Origin: Enoplosus armatus
Taxonomy: Eukaryota > Chordata > Actinopteri > Centrarchiformes > Enoplosidae
Direction: 5' to 3'
Assembly: GCF_043641665.1 (NCBI RefSeq)
Contig: NC_092190.1
Location: 9,940,048 to 10,004,047 of the forward strand
Length of the DNA: 64,000 nt
The notes below the pieces were generated by a model. That model saw nothing but the letters and a program-made list of their open reading frames with translations. It ran no database searches and had not been told where the DNA came from. The position numbers and the translations under genes were made by a program. Below are positions 40,301-56,299 of this stretch, piece after piece (position 1 is the first letter of the stretch; every line of letters begins with the position of its first letter).

Positions 40301-42229
40301 GACATTCTAAGCAGCACAATACATTGTAAACTCAGAAAAGGACTTAGAAAAGCATGAAACTTAAACTGTGATGATTCAAAAACTGTAAAAGATATCAAAA
40401 AGCTGAATATAAGTTTAATAGTTCAAAGTCTTGTGACCTGTTTCAAGTTTAAATGAAGTCTGTAGCTGAAAGTATGCGGAGGGAGTAGAACTTCAAATAG
40501 AGTGGGTTTGAAGATCATTTGATGATTCCTCCCATTCACTTCCATGATAAAAAAAATTGAGCTGAACATTTTAACATTTGAATGGTTTCTGCTGGTATGC
40601 AGAAGGAGTAGTCGATTGAAAAATGTATGGAAAAAGAATAATAAGAAGTCAGAATGATAAAGATTAGAAGACCAATAGTGTGAATGCTGCTTAATCAGCA
40701 TTAATTACCAATTTCTCTTTTTCGTTCAGGTACAAAGCTATTGTCAAACCGCTGGACATCCACAGGTCCAGCGCTAGACTCAGTATCTGTTTACGAGTGG
40801 GGGCGATCTGGCTGTTCTCCGTGACTCTGGCGATTCCTGAAGCCGTCTTCTCTGACCTGCACACCTTCACCACCAGCCACACCAATGAGACATTTGTGAC
40901 CTGTGCTCCCTACCCCCACGCCGGGGAGCTACACCCGAAAATCCACTCCACTGCCTCCTTCCTCATCTTCTACATCATCCCGCTCTTCATCATATCTGTC
41001 TACTACTGCTTCATCGCTCGCAGTCTGGTCAGGAGCTCTGTGGACATCGCTGCTGAAGGACACCTGCACCTCCAGAGACAGGTCCGAGTGTCCGAGTGTG
41101 GGGTCCTCTGCTTTTATGTCTTATTTCCAAAGTGGTCTTCATATGAATCCTTCTTTCCATTAAAGGAAACATTTAACAAAACCATTAGGTTCTCCAAATA
41201 CTTTAATAGAATAGTTTGACATTTTGAGAAATACGCTTATTTGCTTTCTTGTCGAGAGTTGGATGAAAAGATAAATATGAAAATATGAAGCTACAGTCAG
41301 CAGCCGGTTAGCTTAGCACAAATACGGGAAACAGCTAGCCTTGATCGGTTCAAAGCTAACAAAATCCACCGTTTGTTTAATCTGTACAAAAATCGAAGCA
41401 TGAAACTACAATTCCCTTTTGTCTCCAGTTATGGGCCAGACTATTTCTTGGCTGGGACCAGTAACTTGCTGGAGTCTCTGCTGGTTGCCTAGTAACTGCT
41501 CCTGTGCTGCTGTCACACTTTGGTTTTGTACTGGCCTAACCCACATTTTGACCTGATGATGGCGCTGGAAGAAAAGAAGATCTCTATATATTTGCAGGGT
41601 GAAAGTCTGTAGAGAATTTATAGCAATCCATCCAATAGTTGTCAAAACTGTCTGGTGGCTGGTGGTGCTAGAGGAAAAGTCAGGGGATGACCAAAGTCAC
41701 AAGGACTCAACCCCCGGGAACCATGAATGTCTGCACACACCAAAGTGGTGGATCATTCAAACAACAATCCCTGGAGTCATGCTGCTACTGTGGCTAAAAA
41801 CAACAAACAGCTACAAGATGACAAATAAATAATAACAAGGACAAAGATGTCACAGATACAGATTATTTGTTTGTTTGTTGAAACTGATTTCCTCTCTCTC
41901 TTCTGTCCTGTCAGATCAAGTCCAGAAAACGTCTGGCCAAAACTGTGCTGGTGTTTGTTGCCTTGTTTGCTGTCTGCTGGCTGCCAAGTCACGTGATCTA
42001 CCTGTACCGCTCCTACCACTACGACCAGGTGGACACCTCGCTGGGCCACTTCATCGCCAGCGTGTGTGCTCGCATTTTGGCCTTCACCAACTCCTGTGTG
42101 AACCCATTTGCCCTCTACCTGATGAGCAAAAGCTTCAGCAAACACTTCAACAAGCAGCTCCTGTGCTGCGCTTCTCCCAGAAGGTTGTACAGTCAGAGCA
42201 GCGGGAGCACAAACATAACCACCGTCTGA
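37347..42229 (+). CDS. grpr: Bombesin-family GPCR, gastrin-releasing peptide receptor type
   Basis: Three coding exons, 37347-37762, 40730-41081 and 41915-42229, join to 360 residues (human GRPR 384). The phases and the split DRY codon match the family. The protein has seven membrane segments: a [11 protein letters not shown] first helix, [40 protein letters not shown] leading to [45 protein letters not shown] and [15 protein letters not shown]. Sequons lie in the N terminus (NVS) and second extracellular loop (NET). [10 protein letters not shown] and [11 protein letters not shown] favour GRPR over NMBR (LSFGNS) or BRS3 (LAFSNS). It would bind gastrin-releasing peptide or bombesin and couple to Gq at the cell surface. 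The tail ends soon after the palmitoylation-type CC pair and is shorter than in mammals. ATG 37347 is preferred; an upstream in-frame TTG is not a likely start. Confidence 0.92.
38552..38795 (+). repeat. 'cccaaccttttt' family element in grpr intron 1
   Basis: Starts acagtgtttcccaacctgaa, then gggtcacagg; ends gatcacaagccaaaaaaggc and tgggaacccctgat. The ends are imperfect inverted repeats. Confidence 0.65.
39170..40690 (+). repeat. Long composite repeat in grpr intron 1
   Basis: The first part (39190-39620) is built of loosely repeated 'gctgaa ... aattg' words. The last part (40390-40690) runs from gctgaatataagtttaatag through tcccattcacttccatgata, ggtttctgctggtatgcaga and gtagtcgattgaaaaatgta to ccaatagtgtgaatgctgct. 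The last part resembles a repeat I know from many teleosts. It ends in a small inverted motif (gctgcttaatcagc) about 40 bases from exon 2. Confidence 0.55.
39350..39446 (+). repeat. LINE-tail-like segment with an 'aagtcta' tandem repeat
   Basis: ttgctgctgtgggattaata is followed by aagtctaagtctaaagtcta-type units up to 39446. This is the usual 3' end of an L2-type fish LINE with a microsatellite tail. Confidence 0.5.
41205..41535 (+). repeat. Palindrome-family element in grpr intron 2
   Basis: It has the terminal tagtttgacattttgagaaa, then gctttcttgtcgagagttgg, gaagctacagtcagcagccg, gttagcttagcacaaatacg, and the long-form internal block ggccagactatttcttggct and tctgctggttgcctagtaac. It shares its left terminus with the mirrored right end of the 9.2 kb copy. 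Confidence 0.85.
41545..41805 (+). repeat. 'gcatgctaacatgct' family, 3' half, directly after the palindrome element
   Basis: It begins with attttgacctgatgatggcg, runs through atttatagcaatccatccaa, ggggatgaccaaagtcacaa and accatgaatgtctgcacaca, and ends with caaagtggtggatcattcaa. The 5' half with the gctaac core is missing here. Confidence 0.7.
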
Positions 42230-42515
42230 AAGCACGTGTGTTTTCATAAAATTCGTGAGACCTGTGCTTTAGCAGGACTGGAGTCATGGTCATCGTCTTT
42301 CAGCAGACTTTGTAAACTATCCAGTCAAAGACATGGAAATAAGAGGTGATGCAGGAAGACACAGAAGACACATTTCATCTCTGCTTTAAAACAAAATAGT
42401 AACTGTTGGTTGAAAGACAAAAGCAATCACTGCAGATGTGAAGTCGCTCGTCGCAAACACTGTTACAAAACATCTTTTGTTATTGCTTGAGATTTGATGG
42501 ACATGTTCTCTGACA

Positions 42516-42521
42516 AATAAA
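42516..42521 (+). terminator. Candidate poly(A) signal of grpr
   Basis: AATAAA about 290 bases past the stop, followed by a T/G-rich stretch. Confidence 0.45.
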
Positions 42522-42984
42522 TGTGATAGAAGAAAAAAAGTCTTGATAGTTGGTAAGTTTTCTCTGTATTCTAAGTCTGTTTTGGTGTTAAACCCAAAGC
42601 CGTGTAGATGAAAAATGATCATGTGTTCTTCAGATTTTAAAGACATCAGCTCTGTTGTGCATATTTCTATCTGTACTCATTTGCTGGAGACAGAGCAGAA
42701 GGTCCCCCCTTTGAGGGTTTAATGGTTGTAAAATAGTCAAACTGAACATGGTAACTATTCTTTATACTAGAAATGTTTTATTGGTCACATAAGAGTGTTT
42801 GTCAAATGTTAAGTTACTAGAATTGTCAAATGTCACATATTGTGTATATAAAGATGTTTCTGTTAAGTGTTATGTGCTAGTTAATGGTGTGTTGGTTGAC
42901 TTTAGTTCTGTATACAGTATGTATACATTTCAGCAACTATTTGTTAATTTTTAAAAATGAGTTTAATGTTGATGTGCAATATAT

Positions 42985-43155
42985 AGGGCTGTAACTAACA
43001 ATTATTTGCATTATTCATTCATCTATTCATTATTTTTATGAATAATCAATTCATTGTTTAGTCTAAAATGTCACAAAACACAATCACAATTTCCCCAAAA
43101 CCCCAAATATTCAATTTACAGTGAAACAGATAAAAGCAGAATATTTTGACGTCCT
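42985..43155 (+). repeat. 'caactaacgattattttcatta' family
   Basis: gggctgtaactaacaattat, tgaataatcaattcattgtt and tagtctaaaatgtcacaaaa appear in family order, with a later attcaatttacagtgaaaca. Confidence 0.75.
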
Positions 43156-43164
43156 GTGAATATT

Positions 43165-43610
43165 TAGCATTTTTAGCCATGCTAGCAGCTCGGCTCTGTG
43201 TGTCGGTCAGTCCAGACTGAAATATCTCAACTCATTTATTGAGTCAGGATGAATTTGGTCCTCTGACTTTTCATCTAGCGCCATCATCAAGTCCAATAAT
43301 TTTGTTCATGACCAAATATGTGCAAAATGAATGACATTCCCATCAGCCACAACTGTTCTTTGTGTTTAGTGCTAATTAGCAAATGTTGGCATGCTAACAC
43401 ACTATATTAAGACGATAAACATTATGTATATATACTGTATATATTATTATAGATAATAATAAACATTAGCATGTTAGCATTGTCCAAATACACACATCAC
43501 CAGGTAAACTTAATGTGAGCATGTTAGCATGCTGATAGCATTCAGCTCAAAGCACCACTGTGTGCAGATACAGCCTCACAGAGAAGCCATCGTGGCTAGC
43601 AGTGACTCGA
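43165..43610 (-). repeat. 'gcatgctaacatgct' family, reverse orientation
   Basis: tccagactgaaatatctcaa, tcatctagcgccatcatcaa, acattcccatcagccacaac, gcatgttagcatgctgatag and ctcacagagaagccatcgtg are the family blocks in reverse. Confidence 0.8.
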
Positions 43611-45160
43611 AGTCTTGTTTATGGATAAATTACTTATTGAGATTATTGAAATTTAGCAGTTGTACTAACAGTGTAGTCACAAGGTATGACTATTAATTAT
43701 GTGCAATCTACAGGACTGCAGAGTTAATTTGTTGTTGTTTTGTCTTCACCATGAATATGTGCTGACAATATTTTGATGTTTATATAGAATTAAACTGATG
43801 TATGACCCCCTGCATTTTAATGAGGGGCTACTGTGATGGTGAACTGTTAGCTGTTAAACTCAATGAATAAAAATATAAAACCTTTCAATTTGTATCAAAG
43901 AGGAGAGTCTGCCTCTCTCTCTGCAGAGTGAAATACTCTGCTGCATAGCTGGCCTTTTCCCATGGAGCAACACAAGTGACTGGAGCTCAAAGCGGAGGTA
44001 TCAATTAAAAGATACTCTTGGAATTCATCATTTCATTGCACTGGACCTTCTCTTTGTATGTAACCTGGACCCTCAGTGTAAACCCACTAAGAAGTGTGGC
44101 TTCACAGAAAATGTCAACATCCATCAAGATTTTCAATGTAATGTGCCCTCTGTGTACAACACTGTCAAAGGTCATCATGTACATGATGGTGACATAAGTG
44201 AAAGATTGTGGACATTTTGTTCTAAGTGGAATTATTTTCTGACGGGTACCGCATGTAACCACTGAATCTGGGCACCAGCGGCAGAAAAATCATCAACACA
44301 CACACACACACACAAATCACAACATGTATCCCTCTTTCAGAACCTCTGCTGAGGGCTGAGGCTTTTCTTTGCTGTTCAGGGTGAAGAAATGTCAATTTAT
44401 ATCAGCTCAAACCAGATTTTTCTGGTCTCTTCTTCGGGCAGATGTGACCTTTTGAATGAATTCCTCTTGAGCAACACCAGCTACAAAACTCAGTGGATTG
44501 TATTGTATTGTATGTAGGAAGTGCAGTGAACAGATAACAGGATGAATAAAAATGTTTGTGGTCTACAAAAGAGAACAACAACATATAATATATATGTACA
44601 AAATATGGGGATGAACATGACATTCAAAACAATACAGGTATTTACTGTAGCCCTTTAATCCACAAGCAAGCACTGTTATAGCTAGCTTTGACGATAGTCA
44701 TGGAAGTGTACAAAGAAACCCCTGAAATTGAAAAACTGCACATGAAGTACTGCACATTAGGGGACATGGCTGCAAATTCCTCTACATTATTGTTCATAAA
44801 ACACAATACAAATATTTAAGGCTAACAACTACAGCACAAAATAGTGACCAGGTGGTGCTCTCCACCCCAATTGGGGAAATAGGAGCCAACTGAGGCTAAA
44901 ACAGTAAATAACCTCTGATAATCTCTGAAAAACCATGCAAAAAATAACCGTAATTGCTGAATGAATTCATCATGGAAACATGAAGACAACATGTTCATGC
45001 TACAATATGAGACCTCCTATAACATTTTCACCAGCTTCGATGCAGTGCAGTCTCTGAATGAATGTTGGTGTCTTTTGTTTGTCAGTGACAAGGCACATGT
45101 GAAGGGAAAAAATCAGTCTCTGTGGCAAGCAGAGAGCCATGAGAGCCGGGAAGAGACGTC

Positions 45161-48100
45161 TCATTGGTAGAGGAGGAAGTCCTTGATACTGTGTGGAAGG
45201 AAGAGGCTGGAGGCTCCGTGGAGACGACTCCTTCCCAGACTTCTGCGAATACGTAACCGACAGAGCTGAGACAGCGAGCAGGGACCTGGACAGGCAGGTG
45301 AGATAGTGGGTAGAGCTGTTAAGCCTTCTAGAAGATAAATAAATTTGGTTTTGGGTGTTTGTGTAACATGCATGAGTGTGAGTGTCACATACCTCTTTTC
45401 TGCAGTGCACTTCTAACTGCGCTGTTTGGCGGCGACAGATCCAGAGGAGTCTTTCCCTCTGCGTTCTTACAACACCCATCAGCCCCGAAGTCCAGCAAAA
45501 GATCCACTACATTGACTCCTCCGCCTCGAACTGCAGCATGTAAAGGACTGTCCTGCCCACATCCTATTCGAACATCTGCTCCTACAGGTGCACAACAGAA
45601 ATGGTTAAACACCTGGCTGAAGTAAAAACACCAAAACCATCCGTGTGTCCTCGCAGACTGTTTGTTCCAGCACTCTGTGGTAAGAATTATTAGGAAACAA
45701 TAAAGAGTTATGAGCAGAGCTAGGAATCATTTTAAATGATTTGCAGCTGTGTCTGACAGTTCTGCAAATTAGACAAATCTATAATCCAAAAAATGTGTGC
45801 TCTGAACTGTGAAAGACCTTTTCAATATTCTCTCTACTAATCCTTTGTTTTGTCTATAAAATGTCAGAAGATAGTGAAAATAATTTCCCGTAGCCCAGGG
45901 TGACAACCGGCAGTCCCAAACCCAAAGATATTCGGTTATGTTACTATCATGTATGACAAATAAAAGCCTCTAATCTTCACATTTGAGAGGCTGGAAGCAG
46001 AAGATGTTTTGTATTTTTACTTAAAAAATGACAAAATTGTCACTTCTGACTTCTGCCAACATTCATGTAGTGACCACAATGGAAGAACTGCTACATTCAT
46101 GAATTTATATATATCATAATATATATAATAATATATAATTTATATAAATCTAAAAAATTGTCAGTCTTCCTACTTTGGTTTATGCTACTTGTATACTATC
46201 CTTTAACATAGTGTCCCATACGGGAGTGAATGGTCTACCAGGGGCACATGGGTCATTTTGTTGTCTACTGTTCTTATTACCTACTCGGTACAGTATGAAA
46301 ATGACCCATCTCTTAAAAGCTCTGTTTATTGATTTGATCTTGTTCAATATAATATAATCAAGAATTCGTTGAAAACATATATGGTAGCTCAGGGAGAGGA
46401 CAATGTATTTTCTTTAGTGAGAAAGGGTTCTTGTTGGAGTTTGGGTGTCCGCATGTTGTAGGCAAGGCAATGAGAAACTCGCCTTTTACTGCTGTGTTTG
46501 ACTTAATGTCCTGTGCTGTTTTTAGTTCTCTAGGATATTTTTTACTTAATTAAATTAGAAGTATTACTACTAGAAGAAGTCAGAAATGAAACCAACAAAA
46601 GGCAACACTAAAAGAACTTGAGGGGTTTAGATGTTCAAGTTTTCCACTCTATAAAATGTCCCTGTTAGGGGGATAAACATCCCTCTGTGACTGGTGATTG
46701 TTCCTGACTTTTTGTGACATTGCAGAGTTTGCAGATTACATTACCTGAGTGTAGCAGCACCCCTACACAGGTTGCAGCCCGGGCCACGCAGGCAGAATAC
46801 AGCGGCGTCCCCACCACTGGCAGCTCCATGTCGATATGACCTCCGTACGACAGCAGCAGCTCCAGACACTCTCTGTGGCCTGATGGAGATACAGCACAGC
46901 ATGAGAGTCTGTGCACTGACTATGTCTGTCTATACACTCATACCTGTTTACACACACACACACACCTTTCTTGGCGGCCTCGTGGATGGGTGATGCCAGC
47001 TGGTAGGGGGTGTGGATGGAGGCACTGTGCTGCAAGATGAGCCTGACACAAGCAGCACTCCCACTGCTGCAGGAGTTGAAGAGAGGTGTGGCGCCATCTG
47101 TTGATACAGCCTCCACCTGTGGGGTGGGGGGGGTGGGGGGGGGGGTATGAAAGGAAAGACAATGATGCTACGACCAAAAGAGCTGCACATTAACAGACAG
47201 ATTAACGTTATACATCAAATCATAAAAGTGTAGTTTCCCCCTGGGGATCAATAAAGTATTTCTGACTCTGACACAATGTACAGACACTGATGGAGAATAA
47301 ATCAAATCAGTCATGGTGGTGTTGTTAGTTTCTCCAGTTTTCAACTTTCTACCAAAAATACCAGAGTTTATTACAAGAGTACAGAGCGGCTTTGCATCCT
47401 ATAACACTGAAAAGTAACAAGATCGATGCAGGAGAGCCAGAGAAACAACAGATATTTTTAATTCAACACATTCTTCTTCCTTGTCAAAACCAGGTGCCTA
47501 CATTGCCCACAATGCAACTCGACCACCGACAGATCAGTCAGAGATTCAGGTGTCATCCTAACCCTAACCCTAGCAGCAGCTAATGTAACCTTGAGCCGCT
47601 AGCCCCATGCAGAGATGAGGAGCGGGTTACAGAGGTCTGGTAAGCTTTTTTTTTTTATTTTCAGACTTGTAGTCTTCAGACCGTACTGACACTGACTCAA
47701 GTGACGTCACAAAAGGCTTTATATAACTTATTAAAGGTAACAGAAGTTGTTTTTTCAAAAAGGACAGATTTGGGTGTCAAACCTGAGGTTTTTAATAAAA
47801 TGTGACAATAATGGTGATTTGGCTTTTCATTCAAGACCTTCACTTGCTTGTTTACTATCTCAGTATGCTTGAGGGTGGTTTTACTATTTCAGAGACCAGC
47901 TAGTCAAGCAATATTTAAAAGGAGGGAGAATCTTGGCTTGATTTTTTTTTACTGTATCCACAGCTTTATTTACTTGTTTTTAAAAGTAAAACTGTTTCTA
48001 TAAATATGATTCCCAAATATTTGAACTCATGTACAACCTGAGGTTTCTCTCCCGGGACCTCAGGTTTGACACCCAACTCTGTCCTTTTTGTAAAAACAAC

Positions 48101-49057
48101 TTCTGGTATGACAAAATAAAACTTGAATGGAGTCATTCCTCCAGATCATTTAAATCATAAACACAAGCCCTTAAACTGAAAATAGATGATGTGTTTTTAC
48201 ATTTGCACCACTGTCCAGCAGGAACTTGGTACAAGCATAATGGCCACCAAGGCAAGTTTCATGGAGAGGAGAGACTCTGTCCATGCTGAGTGTGTCTACA
48301 TGAAAGCCCTGCAGAGGAGATCAGAGAGGATAACACTGTCAGATACATGTGTGTACCATGTGTGTGCTATATATATATATCTATATATATAGATATATAT
48401 ATATGAAGAAAGACCCATATTAAATGTATTAAATGTACCTGAGCGATGAGGCTTCTCAGGTGTAGCAGTCTGCCTTGGTAGGCGGCTTCATGGAGAGGAG
48501 TTCTGTCTGACCAGGAGTCTGAGACACAGAGAGTAAGATCAGGAAGGTAGGAAGGTCTCCACATTCAGAAAAACACACAGATACGCTCATGGCCACCTGA
48601 TTTGGCACTCTGTCCATTGTAATGTTAAGATGACCTCATTTGAATACATGTTTATCTGGTTTTTCCAGGGTCACCCCAACCCTAAACACCAACTGAACAA
48701 CACACACACAGGGTTTTGTTGGCTCCTGCAGAGCCCAGTAAACAATCTTTACATGCAAAGTTTTCAGGTCTCAACCAATCTGTAATCCTCATTACAAAAA
48801 TATAACTTTCAAGATCCCAAAAACTAACGCTTAATGCAAAGACATGCAAAGCTAAACCACACAGAAAGTAATAACGAATGTAATCCATTCTTTGACGCTT
48901 TCTCTCATAACACAACAAAAATGGGCAGAATGGGCCAAAAAGACAAAGAAAAAAACTTACCAGCCATCAGTGAGTTGCATGCCAACCCCCCGTAGATGTA
49001 CAAGGGCCTCTGCCAAGGCTGCGAGTGCAGGGAAACCTCTGTTTGAACAGCAGCCAT
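45161..49057 (-). CDS. asb11: Ankyrin repeat and SOCS box protein (ASB11/ASB9 type)
   Basis: Seven coding exons, 49057-48961, 48518-48439, 48308-48201, 47116-46966, 46879-46745, 45581-45393 and 45285-45161, join to 294 residues. About six ankyrin repeats are visible: DRTPLHEAAYQGRLLHLRSL, VSPLHETCLGGHYACTKFLL, GATPLFNSCSSGSAACV, ASPIHEAAKKGHRECLELLL, GTPLYSACVARAATCV and DSPLHAAVRGGGVNVVDLLL. A SOCS box closes the protein: SLSQLCRLRIRRSLGR to IKDFLLYQ. ASB proteins use the SOCS box to join Elongin B/C and Cullin 5 and the ankyrin repeats to hold a substrate for ubiquitination. The IYGG N terminus and LLYQ end resemble ASB11, while the length, YGGHID and GQDSPLHA resemble ASB9. The two are neighbours beside PIGA in human, so this may be the only copy here. 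The ATG is the first in a TATA-less leader. Confidence 0.9.
45790..46065 (+). repeat. 'caactaacgattattttcatta' family fragment in asb11 intron 5
   Basis: gtctataaaatgtcagaaga, aaagatattcggttatgtta, cttcacatttgagaggctgg and taaaaaatgacaaaattgtc follow the family order. Confidence 0.65.
47215..47275 (+). repeat. Possible LINE 3' end in asb11 intron 3
   Basis: gtttccccctggggatcaat followed by aaagtatttctgactctgac matches the usual 3' end of L2-type fish LINEs, with a TCTGA tail. Confidence 0.6.
48369..48404. repeat. Palindromic TA-rich microsatellite in asb11 intron 2
   Basis: TA runs flank CTATATATATAG, giving a self-complementary stretch. Confidence 0.85.
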
Positions 49058-50013
49058 GATGATAAATCAAACAACAGCAGACTCCTCCACGACTGTCCAG
49101 GACTCAAGCTCGCCCAGTCGGATACACAAACCTGAAGTCGGCCTTCCTCCCCCTCTTATCTGGGTCCTTGGCCACCTCCCCCACATTGCCACCTCCCGCC
49201 CACCCTTGTCCCAGTCCGTGGATATAATCTACAGTATGTGCATGACAATGGTTGTTAGGATGGGCCTGTATTGAAGATACACCTTGAATAAAGTACTTGT
49301 GCATACAAACAGATGGCAACAACAACAACACAGGCTAGGATGAGTTTCATACTGCAGATACTTGGGTGAAACAAGAGCAGTTTACTGTATTTCATGAAGT
49401 GTGGAGGTGCACTATCTTCTGGTATGACAACATATTTTCAGCTAAATGCACAGTAGACGTTACTATCAAAAGTTATGTGATTGAAATATTCACTACAGGA
49501 TCTAAATGTAATGATTATTTAAAATAAAAGAGTAGAACACATCTACTTCCTCCAAAATGTGTTCTGAGTTGTCCACAGCAAAGCAAAAACACAGCTCCTT
49601 GTAACTCACTAAAATGAAGCTCTCTATGTAGACACATATCTACCGATCTGTTTAGATGTTGCACATTTAATACTTAACAAAGTTCTATGTTTTCAGTTTC
49701 AGCTCTCTCTACATGAACTCATATAACAAGATGATGTAATGTTCAAACCTCCAATCACGACGCTATGCAAATCCTCATTGTTAGCCTTGAAGAGCCATGC
49801 CTTCCCGTCTCTATCACCTCCTGTTTCACAGCTTCTCTGTGTTTTGTCTGGCACTCTTCATTCCACAGAGCCATCTCTTCTGCAAAACTAATTCTCAGAA
49901 AGTAGTCGTCTAATGTCTTCCTAGGCGTACTGTGCTCATGTGCTAGAGGATAAAACTGCTACAATGCTGTAGACAATTTGAATGAAATGACGTGAAAACA
50001 TTAGAAAGTACGC
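49058..50013. other. asb11 upstream flank
   Basis: About 1 kb between the asb11 start and the candidate piga poly(A) site. It shows a GC-rich patch at 49100-49220 immediately upstream of asb11 that may hold its promoter. No exon was seen. Confidence 0.4.
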
Positions 50014-50019
50014 TTTATT
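50014..50019 (-). terminator. Candidate poly(A) signal of piga
   Basis: AATAAA on the minus strand about 545 bases past the piga stop. Confidence 0.45.
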
Positions 50020-50561
50020 TTCCACAGTGGATTGTCTGGGAGTCACACCATCATCTGAAAAAAACTCCCAGGTTTCATATAAATTTGTAACATCTGAAAA
50101 TATCAAATAAAGGAGTGGTATTCATGATATCAAAATCAGACAAAAGCTATTTGCACTGATGTACGTCTCTGCATAAACAGTGTCTAAATATGGTATGCAT
50201 CCAACTGAAAATAGTTCACTGCTGTTTATTTTCCCAGTAAGTGCACAATTATCCAGCCCTTTTCCTCCCTCTGTTCAGTGCAATCGATACTGTGTATAAC
50301 AAATCAGTGCTTTTTAAAGCCCCAAGGAGTGCCACAGATTCCCATTTCAATCATTAAATATAAAAGAACACTCCTTCCAAGTCTTAGATAAAAGGCTTTC
50401 ACACAAGGTCCCTTTTGATAAGTAAATGTAAACAATGTTTGGTGTCCCCATGAGTACATTCAGCATTCAGTAGCCATGTTTCAAATGTCAGTTTGCACCA
50501 TGAAGAGGACATATAACATCATGTAAGCAGCTATTAGTGATGCAGAGGTATAGATTGATTA

Positions 50562-55258
<4,697 letters not shown>

Positions 55259-55294
55259 TGTAGATTCCTTGTGTGGCTGTGCACCCTGCGAGTG
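55259..55294 (-). other. piga 5' UTR part of the first coding exon
   Basis: An acceptor (tatttcag|cact) on the minus strand puts the 5' edge of the ATG-bearing exon at 55294, about 36 bases upstream of the start codon. Confidence 0.45.
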
Positions 55295-56121
55295 CTGAAA
55301 TAATACGTTGATTCATCAGTTAGTTGGTAAACAGAAAATTAATTGATGACAAAAGTAGTACTTAGTATATAAGTAAAATATTCTTTCAAGTAAAATGCCA
55401 TACATTTAGTACTGAAACGATTAAATCAATTAATTTGTTTATTAAAAAAAGCATTTTGAGAAAAATGCTCATCAAGATCAGCACATTCCTCTTTTTGTTT
55501 AACCAACACTTAAAAACTCAAAGATATTTTAGATTACACCATAGCATGATAGTTCCCAGACAATATTTGGTCTCATGTCTTATATAAACATCCACCAGCA
55601 CTGACGACTCAGCTGTGAAATGATGCTCGGGTATTACAGATTACTGTAAACAGTGGTCCAGAGCGCCGATCTGATCAAACTGCCATGCTAACAAAAGTGC
55701 TTTTTGGTGAATCATGAGGATCTTCTCTTATTTTTAATGTTGACCAACATGTACACCTAATGTATCTGTGATAAGCTCATTTTGATGATGTAGGATTTAG
55801 AGCTCCCCTATATCCCAATAAAACCCACCTTTGGTGCTGTCATAGTGGCATCTGTTTCACTACTGGATGTAGCAGCTTCTCTCTTGGCAGCAGAAATGAT
55901 TTATAGTGAATTGTCCCTTTAACTTGCATTCGCTATCCGTTTAACTATGGTGGGATAGTCAAGGTGTAAGGTAACTATTGGCCAACTCTTCTAAGCTACA
56001 TTAACGTTTTTTGTGCCTCATCTATTTCATTACACATTAGCATCAAGATAACAAACTTTGTTCATATTTAACCGCTTGACTGACATTAAAGCAGACAGTG
56101 TCCTTCTCCAGATTACCTTAC

Positions 56122-56240
56122 CGTGAACAAAATGTCAATCTTGTTCCAGGCTGTGAAAACACACGGGACTATTTTTCAGATGTAGATTCATTTCTACTTG
56201 CTAGCCCCGAGCTAGCCAGTTAGCCGCCCGTATCACTTCC
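56122..56240 (-). promoter_or_regulatory. Candidate non-coding first exon and promoter of piga
   Basis: A strong minus-strand donor, ttcacg|gtaagg, puts an exon edge at 56122. Upstream on that strand are an ETS/GABP-type site (CCAGGAAGTG, around 56235-56244) and two CRE-like tacgtcac/tgacgcac words at 56252-56259 and 56265-56272. This is the usual make-up of a TATA-less housekeeping promoter, and human PIGA also has a non-coding first exon. Confidence 0.5.
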
Positions 56241-56299
56241 TGGTGTTTCCGTACGTCACACGCAATGACGCACCGTAGAGCTGTTACTGCCATCTGCTG

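Larger units (their letters stand above)
42230..45160. other. grpr 3' flank and spacer to the ankyrin-SOCS gene
   Basis: No exon was seen. It contains two dispersed repeats (42985-43155 and 43165-43610), a short (CA)n run at 44297-44314 and otherwise unremarkable AT-rich DNA. Confidence 0.5.
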
